Assembly (NCBI GenBank): GCA_024508935.1
Contig: JANINW010000019.1
Location: 92,823-156,822, forward strand
DNA from: Flavipsychrobacter sp.
GTDB taxonomy: Bacteria; Bacteroidota; Bacteroidia; Chitinophagales; Chitinophagaceae
Direction: 5' to 3'
Length of the DNA stretch: 64,000 nucleotides
Part shown: positions 9,627 through 18,026 of the stretch, one piece after another
Layout: the number at the start of each line of letters is the position of its first letter
Numbering within the stretch: the stretch's first letter is position 1
Translations under genes and position numbers: made by a program
Notes under the pieces: generated by a model
The model's input: only the letters and a program-made list of their open reading frames with translations
Databases searched by the model: none
Told to the model about the DNA's origin: nothing

Positions 9627-10244
9627 TTATTTTTCATCTTTATAGCGCCAGAGCATCATACAGGCATAAGTACGGTAAGGACTCCATTTGGCAGATATCT
9701 TTAGCATTTTTTCTTTCAGTGCTTTTTTGTCTGCTGGGTCAAGTTTGTACAAGTGTATCATGCCTTGTTGTATGCCCAGGTCATCAACAGCAAATACGTC
9801 CTCCCGCCCCAGCGCAAACATAAGCTGCATTTCTACCGTCCACCTGCCTACACCTTTTATAGGTAATAGGAAATCCATCACTTCTTCATCGCTCATTTTA
9901 TACAGCTTCTTATCGTCCATGCCATGGTCTATCGCATACTGCGCTACGTTCTGTATATAATTTACCTTGGCATTCGACAGCCCGATACCTCTGAGCTTTT
10001 CAAATGGTGTTGATACGATTTGCTGTGGCGTTGGTTCCTCACCATCATACAATTCAAGGAAGCGCTTGTATATTACTTGTGCCACTTTGGTAGAAAGCTG
10101 CTGGCTCATAATGGAGGCGCAGAGATGCAGGCAAATATTTTTATGGCGTTTCAGTTTCAGGTCAGGGAACAGGCTTACGATCTTCGCCAGTTTTTTATCT
10201 TTCGATAAGTGTTCAAAATAAACAGCATTTTTTGTTGCGGGCAT
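9627..10244 (-). CDS. DNA-3-methyladenine glycosylase II-like (HhH-GPD)
   Basis: The 205-residue enzyme removes alkylated bases from DNA as the first step of base excision repair. The helix-hairpin-helix is at about 127-139 (LPIKGVGRWTVEM), and the catalytic Asp of the HhH-GPD family is D155 in FAVDDLGIQQG, aligned with D238 of E. coli AlkA. It is shorter than AlkA because the N-terminal TATA-like domain is missing, as in many bacterial homologues. The start MPATKN at 10244 is preferred because the longer reading frame begins upstream of the -7 box at 10270-10277. Confidence 0.9.
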   Translation of the reverse strand: MPATKNAVYFEHLSKDKKLAKIVSLFPDLKLKRHKNICLHLCASIMSQQLSTKVAQVIYKRFLELYDGEEPTPQQIVSTPFEKLRGIGLSNAKVNYIQNVAQYAIDHGMDDKKLYKMSDEEVMDFLLPIKGVGRWTVEMQLMFALGREDVFAVDDLGIQQGMIHLYKLDPADKKALKEKMLKISAKWSPYRTYACMMLWRYKDEK

Positions 10245-10269
10245 ATTGTGCGTTTTCAAACTGTATCTG

Positions 10270-10277
10270 CAAAAATA
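10270..10277 (-). promoter_or_regulatory. -7 box of the glycosylase gene
   Basis: The minus strand reads TATTTTTG, an exact TAnnTTTG match, 25 bases before the chosen ATG. It fixes the start of the downstream gene. Confidence 0.6.
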
Positions 10278-10359
10278 GTGTTTGGTTATTTTATGCAATT
10301 CGGCATAAGGCTTGTCTTATACTGAATTTGCTATAATTTCACGTTATAGAATTGTGTCT

Positions 10360-10764
10360 ATGAATGTAAATGAAGTACCGCAGGATCCCAAAGATTTCCG
10401 GGAAGGAGATAAGATAAAAAAAGTGGTGTACGCAGTTGATAAAGAAGGGCATTATACTAATGTAACTTCTGCCGGCTGGGAAGCAGAGAACTTTGCTACC
10501 AAGCAGGCATGGGATGCTATAGATGAAGAGATGGCCGAAACTATAGAGCGGGTGAGGAAGGGAGAGGTGAGCCCCATCCTGTACTTTATGCAGAAAAGCC
10601 TGATGGACATAAGCATATTGGCTAAATATGCAGGGAAATGGCAATGGCAGGTAAAAAGGCATATGAAACCTGCTGTTTTTAAGAAATTATCGCCGGCTAT
10701 GCTGCAAACCTATGCCCGCATATTCAATATTACTGTAGACGAGTTGACCGGCTTTGGCAAATAG
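10360..10764 (+). CDS. Unknown protein with a C-terminal helix-turn-helix-like end
   Basis: The 134-residue product (MNVNEVPQDPKDFREGD) has no recognised catalytic motif. The first half looks like a small beta-rich domain (KKVVYAVDKEGHYTNVTSAGWEAEN). The second half, about 85-134, is helical and ends in LQTYARIFNITVDELTGFG, which resembles the last helices of XRE-type HTH proteins. It stops 23 bases before the BtrH-like gene, so the two are probably co-transcribed, and it may be a regulator or partner of that protein (inference). A longer frame with a TTG start exists but is not favoured. Confidence 0.7.
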   Translation: MNVNEVPQDPKDFREGDKIKKVVYAVDKEGHYTNVTSAGWEAENFATKQAWDAIDEEMAETIERVRKGEVSPILYFMQKSLMDISILAKYAGKWQWQVKRHMKPAVFKKLSPAMLQTYARIFNITVDELTGFGK

Positions 10765-10787
10765 TCGTTTACATTTGCGCATAATCT

Positions 10788-11792
10788 ATGAGTTCAGCAC
10801 AGTTTCTACATTGCCAGCATGCGCACTGCGAAAGCGGGGTGACATCTAACCTTTTGCAGCATGAGGGTATTCATATCAGTGAACCTATGGCTTTTGGTAT
10901 AGGTGCCGGTATCTTTTTTGCCCACCTGCCATTTGTAAAAGTTAGCGGCACTCCCGGTACTACCTTCCGTACATGGCCGGGTGCTATTTTCAAACGGGTA
11001 ACACAACGCCTGCATATTGATATACATACGGAACGTTTCCGTACGCCTGAAAAAGCTATGCATGCTTTAGACAATGTGTTGGCTGCGGGCAAACCTGTAG
11101 GTATGCTCAGCAGTGTGTATTACCTGCCTTACTTGCCGGAAGCATTCCGCTTTCATTTTAATGCCCATAATATTGTGGCCTATGGCAAGGAAGGCAATGA
11201 ATACCTTATCAGCGACCCTGTAATGGAGGATGTGACACGCATAGCGCCCGAAGACCTGGCCAAGGCCCGTTTTGCCAAGGGTACACCGGAGCCGCGCGGC
11301 TTTATGTATTATATAAAGTCTGTTCCCCAAACTGTAAATTTTGAAAGAGCTATACAGGCCGGCATAAAGCAAACCTGCTTTTTTATGCTGTCTCCGCCTT
11401 TGCCCTGGTTTGGTAATAAAGCCATCTTCCTGCTGGCGAAAAAGATAAAACAATACCCGCATAAACTGCCGCCCCGTAAAGCTGCTTTGTATCTGGGCAA
11501 TATCATACGTATGCAGGAAGAAATAGGCACCGGTGGCGGTGGTTTCCGCTTTTTATATGCAGCCTTCTTGCAGGAAGCGGGGGAAATGATGAAACGGGAT
11601 GACTTGCTGGAATATTCAAAAGAACTGACCACAATAGGAGATGCATGGCGGAATTTTGCCTACCATGCTGCCAGGCTGATGAAAGATCGAAAGAGTGACC
11701 TGGTGAACTTTGATGAGTTGAGTGAGTTGCTGCATAAATGCGGCGAAATGGAAAAGGATCTTTTCACCCGTATGAGTAAGATAAAATGGTAA
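10788..11792 (+). CDS. BtrH N-terminal-domain protein (DUF4872-like)
   Basis: The 334-residue product resembles the acyltransferase family of BtrH, which has a cysteine-peptidase-like fold. The segment HCESGVTSNLL with C14 as the likely nucleophile is followed by GIHISEPMAFGIGAG, and the basic partner probably lies in FRFHFNAHNIVAYG with the Asp of YLISDP. A C-terminal helical domain (about 195-334) matches the DUF4872 part. In butirosin biosynthesis BtrH transfers an acyl group from a carrier protein to an amine; no carrier protein or synthase is adjacent here, so the substrate is unknown. It has no signal peptide or membrane helix. Confidence 0.72.
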   Translation: MSSAQFLHCQHAHCESGVTSNLLQHEGIHISEPMAFGIGAGIFFAHLPFVKVSGTPGTTFRTWPGAIFKRVTQRLHIDIHTERFRTPEKAMHALDNVLAAGKPVGMLSSVYYLPYLPEAFRFHFNAHNIVAYGKEGNEYLISDPVMEDVTRIAPEDLAKARFAKGTPEPRGFMYYIKSVPQTVNFERAIQAGIKQTCFFMLSPPLPWFGNKAIFLLAKKIKQYPHKLPPRKAALYLGNIIRMQEEIGTGGGGFRFLYAAFLQEAGEMMKRDDLLEYSKELTTIGDAWRNFAYHAARLMKDRKSDLVNFDELSELLHKCGEMEKDLFTRMSKIKW

Positions 11793-11822
11793 TGCCATTA
11801 CCTTTGGTTGGCTAAATAAACT

Positions 11823-11830
11823 TATTTTTG
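11823..11830 (+). promoter_or_regulatory. -7 box upstream of the GtrA-like gene
   Basis: TATTTTTG matches TAnnTTTG and lies 13 bases before the ATG at 11844. A TTTG at 11803-11806 gives a 16-base spacing, shorter than usual. Confidence 0.5.
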
Positions 11831-11843
11831 CGGCTTCTTTTGG

Positions 11844-12353
11844 ATGCTTTCTACTGTAAGACATATCATATTAGGAATAATTGATTTTTTTCATAAGCCC
11901 TTTGCGCGTTTCATCAGCAAGCAAAACTTTCGTTACCTGGCTTGCGGTGGCGGCAATACGGTGCTGGATATAATCCTTTATGCTGTTTTTTACAATTTTG
12001 TGCTGCATAAGCAACCGGTACATGTGTTTGGCATAACCATAGCAGCCTATATAGCAGCCTTCATCATGTCATTTTGCATCAGTTTCCCCAATGGCTTCCT
12101 GCTATCGAAATATATAGTGTTCCAGGAATCGAACCTGCGGGGCAGGATACAGCTGTTTCGTTATGCGGTGCTGGTAAGTATGTGCATCCTGCTCAACTAT
12201 GTGTTCCTGAAGATATTTATAGAATGGTGCCATATCTATCCTACGCCTTCTAAGGTGCTTACTACTATTATCGTGGCTGTATTCAGCTATATATCCCAGC
12301 GCAATTTTACTTTTAAAGTAAAGCCTGCCCCGGTAGCAGAAGAAATTATATAG
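11844..12353 (+). CDS. GtrA-family membrane protein
   Basis: The 169-residue product has four predicted membrane helices and the family landmarks RYLACGGGNTVLD at the first helix and SYISQRNFTFK at the end. GtrA proteins are thought to move undecaprenyl-phosphate-linked sugars across the inner membrane for cell-surface polysaccharide modification. The substrate cannot be read from the sequence, and no glycosyltransferase is adjacent. The length is normal for the family. Confidence 0.85.
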   Translation: MLSTVRHIILGIIDFFHKPFARFISKQNFRYLACGGGNTVLDIILYAVFYNFVLHKQPVHVFGITIAAYIAAFIMSFCISFPNGFLLSKYIVFQESNLRGRIQLFRYAVLVSMCILLNYVFLKIFIEWCHIYPTPSKVLTTIIVAVFSYISQRNFTFKVKPAPVAEEII

Positions 12354-12392
12354 CTATAGGATATAGCAAATTATAAAAGCTGTCTTATTCAC

Positions 12393-12400
12393 TACCTTTG
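12393..12400 (+). promoter_or_regulatory. -7 box of prfB
   Basis: TACCTTTG matches TAnnTTTG and ends only 8 bases before the prfB ATG, so the transcript would be leaderless or nearly so. No good -33 box is seen. Confidence 0.5.
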
Positions 12401-12408
12401 CCTGCGTT

Positions 12409-13497
12409 ATGACCCAGGAAAACCTGAAGGAAATGCGGGAACGTGTACAGCACCTCCGCCGATTCCTGCGTTTAGAAGACCGTTTAGCTAAAATAGAGAA
12501 TGACAGGCAGCTAACATTATCGCCCGGTTTTTGGGATGATAATGCCCGCGCCACAGGCATTCTTAAAGAAATAAAGATCAATAAATACTGGATAGACCTG
12601 TATGAACAGGTAAATACTGCTGTAGAAGATTTCGCCATACTTTTTGAGTTTTGGAAAGAAGGTGAAGCTGAAGAAGAAGAAGCGCAGGTTGCCTATGACA
12701 AAGCGCTGAAGGAAATAGACATGCTGGAATTTAAGTCGACGCTCAATGAGCCGGAAGACGAAATGCCGGCTGTAATGGTTATCAACTCAGGGGCAGGTGG
12801 TACCGAAAGCCAGGACTGGGCAGAAATGCTGCTGCGTATGTACCGTATGTACGGAGATAAGCAAAAATGGAAAGTATCTGAAATTGATGTTCAATATGGC
12901 GATGGTGCAGGCATAAAACAGGCTACCATAGAATTTGACGGAGAATTTGCATACGGATTGCTGAAAGCGGAAAGCGGCGTGCATCGCCTGGTGCGTATCT
13001 CTCCATTCGATTCAAATGCGCGCAGGCATACTTCTTTTGCTTCGGTATTTGTGTACCCGCTGATAGATGATTCAATAGAGATAGAGGTAAACCCTTCCGA
13101 CCTGGAATGGGAATTTTACCGTGCAGGCGGCAAGGGCGGGCAGAACGTGAACAAAGTAGAAACCGCTGTGAGATTGAAGCACACACCTTCTGGTATTATT
13201 GTAGAATGCCAACAGGCACGTACGCAGGGGGAGAACCGTGAAAAAGCGTTGACCATGCTGAAGAGCCGTTTATACGAAGAGGAGTTGCGCAGGCGCGAAG
13301 AATTGAAAAATGCCGCCAATTCGTCTAAAAAGAAAATAGAATGGGGTTCGCAGATAAGGTCCTATGTATTCCATCCATATAAAATGATAAAGGACCACCG
13401 CACCGATTATGAAGTAGGTAATGTGGGCCCTGTAATGGATGGTGAGATAGATGATTTTATCAAAGCTTACCTGATGAGTGTAAAAGAAGAAAACTGA
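12409..13497 (+). CDS. prfB: Peptide chain release factor 2
   Basis: The 362-residue protein ends translation at UGA and UAA codons. The tripeptide anticodon SPF is at 198-200 and the peptidyl-tRNA hydrolysis motif GGQ at 243-245, with the family spacing seen in E. coli RF2. The reading frame is continuous: the usual programmed +1 frameshift with an in-frame UGA near codon 25 is absent, and the region reads [13 protein letters not shown] without a break. The regulatory autogenous frameshift has therefore been lost or never existed here. The gene stops one base before the next start, so an operon with the ABC exporter is likely. Confidence 0.97.
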   Translation: MTQENLKEMRERVQHLRRFLRLEDRLAKIENDRQLTLSPGFWDDNARATGILKEIKINKYWIDLYEQVNTAVEDFAILFEFWKEGEAEEEEAQVAYDKALKEIDMLEFKSTLNEPEDEMPAVMVINSGAGGTESQDWAEMLLRMYRMYGDKQKWKVSEIDVQYGDGAGIKQATIEFDGEFAYGLLKAESGVHRLVRISPFDSNARRHTSFASVFVYPLIDDSIEIEVNPSDLEWEFYRAGGKGGQNVNKVETAVRLKHTPSGIIVECQQARTQGENREKALTMLKSRLYEEELRRREELKNAANSSKKKIEWGSQIRSYVFHPYKMIKDHRTDYEVGNVGPVMDGEIDDFIKAYLMSVKEEN

Positions 13498-13498
13498 T

Positions 13499-15268
13499 TT
13501 GGCAAAAGATAATACGATAAAGAAGATATTTGACATGAGCCTGCTCAGGCGCATCTTCTCATTTGCTGCCCCATACAAGGGCAGCTTTTACTTTACAATC
13601 GTATTATCGATAGTGCTTGCAGCACTATCGCCTGTCAGGCCATACCTCATACAGCTCTCGGTAGATAAATACATTCACGGGCGCTTATTGCAGGGACTTA
13701 TTTATGTAAGCGTCATACAACTAGGCGTGCTGCTCATAGAAAGTGGTCTGCGTTTCTGGTTCATGTACCGTATCAACTGGCTGGGGCAAACGGTAGTGAA
13801 TGATATGCGCAAAGCTGTATTCAGGAAGATACTGTTCCAGGATATTGCCTACTATGATAAGACACCGATAGGTGTACTCACTACACGCACCATCAACGAT
13901 ATAGAATCGGTAAATGACGTATTCTCTGAAGGTATCATTTCTATAGTAGCCGATGTGCTTACCATCATTGCTATTATCATTGTAATGCTGGTAACCGATT
14001 GGAAGCTGACACTGGTATGCTTACTTACTTTTCCTTTCCTAATAGTAGCAACTTATTTCTTTAAAGAGAGCGTCAATAAGTCCTTCCAGCGGGTGCGTAA
14101 TGCTGTGGCGCAATTGAACGCCTTTGCACAGGAGCATATTACCGGTATGTACATTGTGCAGGCATTTGCTGCAGAAGAGAGGGAGCTGGGCAAATTCAGG
14201 AAGATAAATAAGGAGCATAGGGATGCCAATATCAAGGCCATCTTTGCTTATTCTGTTTTCTTTCCTGTTGTGGAAATTATCCTTGCCACCTCTATGGGCT
14301 TGCTGGTATGGTATGGGGCATCGCGTTTGCTGCATTACGAGGTAACACAGGGTGTGGTGATAGCTTTTGTAATGTACCTCAACCTGTTGTTCCGCCCGTT
14401 GCGTATGATGGCAGATAAATTCAATGTACTGCAGATGGGTATGATAGCAGGAGAACGTGTGCTGGGTGTGCTGGACAGTGAAGAGTATATGGATGATAAC
14501 GGCAAATTTGATGCAACCGCTATAAAAGGAGATGTAGAGTTTAAGGACGTTCATTTCAGCTATAAGCCCGGTGTACCAGTATTGAAAGGTGTATCCTTTA
14601 AACTGGATGCCGGAAAGACAATGGCGGTAGTAGGGCATACGGGTGCCGGAAAGACATCCATCATCAGTATACTGAACCGGATGTACGATATAGAAGGTGG
14701 TAGTATATTGATTGATGGCAGGGACGTAAATGAATATGATATCCATAGCCTGCGCCGCCATATAGGCATTGTGTTGCAAGATGTATTCCTCTTCTCGGGT
14801 ACTATCTATGATAATATCACTTTGAGGAATTCAGAAATACCTATTGAGAAAGTAGAGGAAGTCTGCAAACTGCTGGGCATCCACAATTTCATCATGCAGC
14901 TGCCGGGCAACTACTATTTTGATGTAATGGAACGCGGCAATACGCTATCGCAAGGCCAGCGACAGCTTATTTCTTTTGCACGTGCACTATTATACAATCC
15001 TTCCATACTGGTGCTTGATGAAGCAACATCTTCTGTTGATAGCGAAAGCGAACAGCTGATACAACATGCTATTGATACCCTTATTAAGGGACGTACTTCT
15101 ATCGTCATTGCACACCGCCTCAGTACCATCCGCAAGGCCGATGAAATAATTGTGATGGATAAAGGCCGCATCATTGAGCGCGGCAATCACAACTCTCTTA
15201 TAGCACAGCAGGGCGAATACTACAATCTATACACAGCTGTAGAGAAGCAAAAAGAAAAAGCGCTCTGA
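13499..15268 (+). CDS. ABC exporter, MsbA-like fused permease/ATPase
   Basis: The 589-residue product has a six-helix export-type membrane domain (about 15-325) and a C-terminal ATPase. The Walker A GHTGAGKT is near residue 378, the signature LSQGQ near 483 and the Walker B ILVLDEATSS near 503. It should work as a homodimer at the inner membrane, exporting a lipid or drug-like substrate that cannot be named. The chosen start is TTG at 13499, one base after prfB, because MAKDNTIKKIFD precedes the first helix as in relatives; an ATG at 13535 (MSLLRR) is the alternative. Confidence 0.87.
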   Translation: MAKDNTIKKIFDMSLLRRIFSFAAPYKGSFYFTIVLSIVLAALSPVRPYLIQLSVDKYIHGRLLQGLIYVSVIQLGVLLIESGLRFWFMYRINWLGQTVVNDMRKAVFRKILFQDIAYYDKTPIGVLTTRTINDIESVNDVFSEGIISIVADVLTIIAIIIVMLVTDWKLTLVCLLTFPFLIVATYFFKESVNKSFQRVRNAVAQLNAFAQEHITGMYIVQAFAAEERELGKFRKINKEHRDANIKAIFAYSVFFPVVEIILATSMGLLVWYGASRLLHYEVTQGVVIAFVMYLNLLFRPLRMMADKFNVLQMGMIAGERVLGVLDSEEYMDDNGKFDATAIKGDVEFKDVHFSYKPGVPVLKGVSFKLDAGKTMAVVGHTGAGKTSIISILNRMYDIEGGSILIDGRDVNEYDIHSLRRHIGIVLQDVFLFSGTIYDNITLRNSEIPIEKVEEVCKLLGIHNFIMQLPGNYYFDVMERGNTLSQGQRQLISFARALLYNPSILVLDEATSSVDSESEQLIQHAIDTLIKGRTSIVIAHRLSTIRKADEIIVMDKGRIIERGNHNSLIAQQGEYYNLYTAVEKQKEKAL

Positions 15269-15326
15269 TCGTTTTCTTTCATTTTCATGTATTTATCTCT
15301 GGAATTTTGTTCCCGTAAAAATAAAT

Positions 15327-15373
15327 TTTGTGTAACCGAATAGTTACGTTTATATTTGTAACCGAACGGTTAC
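15327..15373 (+). promoter_or_regulatory. arsR promoter with two operator-like inverted repeats
   Basis: The promoter is TTTG (15327-15330), 20 bases, then TATATTTG (15351-15358), close to the ideal Bacteroidota arrangement. Two related inverted repeats lie in it: GTAACCGAATAGTTAC at 15332-15347, between the boxes, and GTAACCGAACGGTTAC at 15358-15373, just after the -7 box. The second has perfect 7-bp arms around AA. Their centres are 26 bp apart. This is a plausible double operator for autorepression by the ArsR protein encoded next. Confidence 0.75.
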
Positions 15374-15389
15374 TTAATTGTATGTATTT

Positions 15390-15719
15390 ATGAGAAGAGA
15401 TGTATTCCAAGCTATAGCAGACCCTACCCGGCGCCAGATAATCAACCTGCTGGCGCACGAAACCATGAACCTGAATGCAGTGGCAGATAATTTCGATATC
15501 AGCCGCCCGGCTATATCTAAGCATATAAAAATACTGACAGAATGTGGCCTCATAACTATACAGCAGGAAGGGCGTGAACGGTACTGTAATGCCAACCTAA
15601 AGCAGTTAAAGCAGGTAGCAGACTGGACCGCACAGTACAGTGCTTTCTGGGATAAGAAACTGAGGTCGCTTGCTGATTTTGTGGAGAACGATTATAAGCA
15701 ATCGAGAAAACGTAAATAA
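15390..15719 (+). CDS. ArsR-family transcriptional regulator
   Basis: The product (109 residues from MRRDVFQAIADPTRRQI) is a winged-helix ArsR-type repressor. The recognition-helix segment is FDISRPAISKHIKILTECGLI and the wing is QEGRERYC. The metal-binding Cys motif of true metal sensors (ELCVCDL) is missing, as expected for ArsR proteins paired with SRPBCC proteins. The ATG at 15390 is preferred over a TTG at 15378. It is the first gene of arsR-SRPBCC-VOC, sits directly downstream of two inverted-repeat operators and is probably autoregulated. Confidence 0.92.
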   Translation: MRRDVFQAIADPTRRQIINLLAHETMNLNAVADNFDISRPAISKHIKILTECGLITIQQEGRERYCNANLKQLKQVADWTAQYSAFWDKKLRSLADFVENDYKQSRKRK

Positions 15720-15735
15720 CCTAAATCAATATTGT

Positions 15736-16179
15736 ATGACAACACCACCAATGAATGATGTGCCTGTAATCAAAGAAGTGACTATCAATGCGCCTGCCGC
15801 AAAAGTATGGGAAGCGCTGACAGATAAGCATAAGATGAAAGAATGGTATTTCGATATTGCCGAATTTGAACCAAAGGTAGGATTTGAATTTACCTTCTCC
15901 GGGAAAGACAAAGAAGGGAAGGAGAAGGTACACCTTTGCAGGATCACAGAAGTAATTCCCAATAAGAGGCTACAGCATACCTGGCGCTATAAAGGGTTTG
16001 AAGGAGATTCAGTAATAACCTGGGACCTTACTGAAGAGAACGGCAAAACACATGTGAAGCTGACACACACAGGGCTGGCCAGCTTTGGCGATGTACCTGC
16101 ATTTGCCCGCGAAAACTTCAACATGGGCTGGACACAGATCGTTGAAACATGGATCAAAAATTACGTTGAAAACCACTAA
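15736..16179 (+). CDS. SRPBCC (AHSA1-type) domain protein
   Basis: The 147-residue product has the START-like helix-grip fold of the AHSA1 family, with IKEVTINAPAAKVWEALTD at the N-terminus, EFTFSGKDKEGKEKVH in the sheet and the long C-terminal helix FNMGWTQIVETWIKNYVE. Such proteins bind hydrophobic ligands in a central cavity; the ligand is unknown. The pairing with an upstream ArsR gene (16-base gap) is very common in bacteria. The start at 15736 (MTTPPMNDV) avoids overlap with arsR. Confidence 0.9.
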   Translation: MTTPPMNDVPVIKEVTINAPAAKVWEALTDKHKMKEWYFDIAEFEPKVGFEFTFSGKDKEGKEKVHLCRITEVIPNKRLQHTWRYKGFEGDSVITWDLTEENGKTHVKLTHTGLASFGDVPAFARENFNMGWTQIVETWIKNYVENH

Positions 16180-16190
16180 AACATATCCAG

Positions 16191-16568
16191 ATGAAAATTG
16201 CACTCACAAGTGTTTCTGTAAACGACCCGCTGCACGCATTTAAGTTCTATACCGAAGTGCTGGGTTTCAAAGAGAAGCTCTACATGCCGGAAATGTACCT
16301 GGCAATAGTTGTTGCACCTGACGATGAAAACGGCGCAGCATTATTGCTGGAACCGCGCGGTAATTACGGTTCCAAAGAATATTATGATGGTATTTATAAT
16401 GCCAACCTGCCGGTGATTGTATTAGGTACCAACGATATAGAAAAGGATTACACTACGCTTAAAGACAAAGGCGTTGTGTTCAGAAAGGCACCTACAAAAA
16501 CACAGTGGGGTATAGAAGCCATATTTGAAGATACCTGCGGTAACCTGGTACAAATTATACAGCAGTAG
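16191..16568 (+). CDS. VOC-family protein (glyoxalase/dioxygenase fold)
   Basis: The 125-residue product has the paired beta-alpha-beta-beta-beta units of the vicinal oxygen chelate fold: ALTSVSVNDPLHAFKFYTEVLGF at the start and EAIFEDTCGNLVQIIQQ at the end. In place of the usual first His the first strand has Ser, so a metal site is doubtful. It is the last gene of the arsR operon, 11 bases after the SRPBCC gene, and a very strong terminator starts at its stop codon. Confidence 0.88.
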   Translation: MKIALTSVSVNDPLHAFKFYTEVLGFKEKLYMPEMYLAIVVAPDDENGAALLLEPRGNYGSKEYYDGIYNANLPVIVLGTNDIEKDYTTLKDKGVVFRKAPTKTQWGIEAIFEDTCGNLVQIIQQ

Positions 16569-16606
16569 CAATAAGAAGGCCCCGAATCCGGGGCCTTCTT
16601 ATTGCT
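16567..16606. terminator. Strong bidirectional terminator
   Basis: Perfect 18-bp arms beginning AGCAATAAGAAGGCCCCG, with a four-base loop AATC. It overlaps the stop codon of the VOC gene and touches the stop codon of the convergent hydrolase gene, so it serves both. Confidence 0.9.
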
Positions 16607-18015
16607 CATTTTACATTCTTACCAAGCCAATCGGTTATATACTGCAATGCTTCTGTAGAAAAGGTCTCATCTATATCCCGGTATTCCTCGACCGTACAAG
16701 CCTTGCAATGCTGGAAGAGGTGATTCAGCCCGCTGAACTCTTTTACCGTATATACTTTCGATTTACTTTTCTCCAACGCTTTTTGAATAGCCGGCAGGTT
16801 TTGCGATGATATCACCTGTATGTCTTTGTCTCCGTTTACTGCCAGTACCTTACACGAAAGTTTTTGAAGGTATGGCTGCGGGTCGGCATGAAAGAAATAG
16901 TTATACCATTTATCATTATAGATGGCCATGAAATCTTTAGCGATATCATTTATGCCGGCCTCAGTAGCCACGCCGCTAAATTCAATGCTTTCTTTTGAGG
17001 CTGTAGTTTTCCATTGACTGATGGCTGCAATAACTTCATTCCGTGCTTCGGAGCTGTCTTTAGCTTTAAGAATGTTGGTTGTAACATTGCGGTACAGCAC
17101 GCCGTATTCTTTTACTACTTCATCTTTTACGCCACCGGTTTTCAGTAGTGCTTCTGTTTGAGCAGCCATTAGTTCTGTTGTTTTAACACCAGGGCCAGCC
17201 TGCATTACTATGAAGTCGATGTCTTTTCTTTCTGCGGCAACCATAGGCGCTATCAGTCCGCCTTCGCTATGCCCTATGATGCCTATTTTCTTTTTGTTCA
17301 CTTCTTTGCGTGTCTTCAGGTAATCTATAGCGGCTTCCGCATCTTTGGCAAAATCTGCAGAAGTACTGCCTGCACGTGTGCCTGTAGTTTGCCCTACGCC
17401 ACGGTCGTCTACTCTCAGCACAATGTACCCGTGGTTGGTGAGATAGTCAGCTATTACTGCAAATGGTTTGTGCCCCATTATTTCTTCATCCCTGTTTTGC
17501 GGACCCGAACCTGATATAAGCAATATGGCAGGATAGGTACCGGGCGCTTTCGGTATGGTTATCGTTGCGCCGTACTGTATGCTTTTATCTGCATTGTTAA
17601 ACAATACATCTTCGCTGAGGTAGTTAAAAGGCGGCTTAGGCGTTTGCGAATGTTGTATACCTGCCGGGTGATCAGTTTTCTTCAGGTTTACTTCAAAGTC
17701 CCGGCCACCCTGGTGCCATTTGCCTGCAATGGAATCTTTGCTCACTATGCGACCGGTGTAGCGTATCTCAGCCTTGCCTATCTCAATGCCAACGCTGTCA
17801 TTGGTGAAATATACTGAGGCGCAGGGTATGCCTGATACACCCTGGTCAGGGCTATCCATAGTGGCAGATAGTTTGCCGCCTGCCTCTGCTATGTGGAATA
17901 CCATGCGTAGCGATGTGCCTGCCGTAAGCAAGCCTTGCCAGTTGCCGATAAGTTTGCTTTGTGCATTGGCCATTAAACAACTGCCTGCAAGTATGGTGGT
18001 CAGTAATGCTTTCAT
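16606..18015 (-). CDS. Exported alpha/beta hydrolase
   Basis: The 469-residue product has a signal peptide (residues 1-19, MKALLTTILAGSCLMANAQ), an N-terminal beta-rich domain (about 20-120) of a kind often found before this hydrolase family, and an alpha/beta-hydrolase domain from about 145. The nucleophile elbow is GHSEGG with S250, and ISGSGPQNRDE forms the oxyanion region. It probably cleaves an ester or peptide in the periplasm; the substrate is unknown. It follows the SdpI-like gene after 11 bases. The longer frame to 18150 would overlap that gene and is rejected. Confidence 0.88.
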   Translation of the reverse strand: MKALLTTILAGSCLMANAQSKLIGNWQGLLTAGTSLRMVFHIAEAGGKLSATMDSPDQGVSGIPCASVYFTNDSVGIEIGKAEIRYTGRIVSKDSIAGKWHQGGRDFEVNLKKTDHPAGIQHSQTPKPPFNYLSEDVLFNNADKSIQYGATITIPKAPGTYPAILLISGSGPQNRDEEIMGHKPFAVIADYLTNHGYIVLRVDDRGVGQTTGTRAGSTSADFAKDAEAAIDYLKTRKEVNKKKIGIIGHSEGGLIAPMVAAERKDIDFIVMQAGPGVKTTELMAAQTEALLKTGGVKDEVVKEYGVLYRNVTTNILKAKDSSEARNEVIAAISQWKTTASKESIEFSGVATEAGINDIAKDFMAIYNDKWYNYFFHADPQPYLQKLSCKVLAVNGDKDIQVISSQNLPAIQKALEKSKSKVYTVKEFSGLNHLFQHCKACTVEEYRDIDETFSTEALQYITDWLGKNVK

Positions 18016-18026
18016 ATAAAGAAGGA

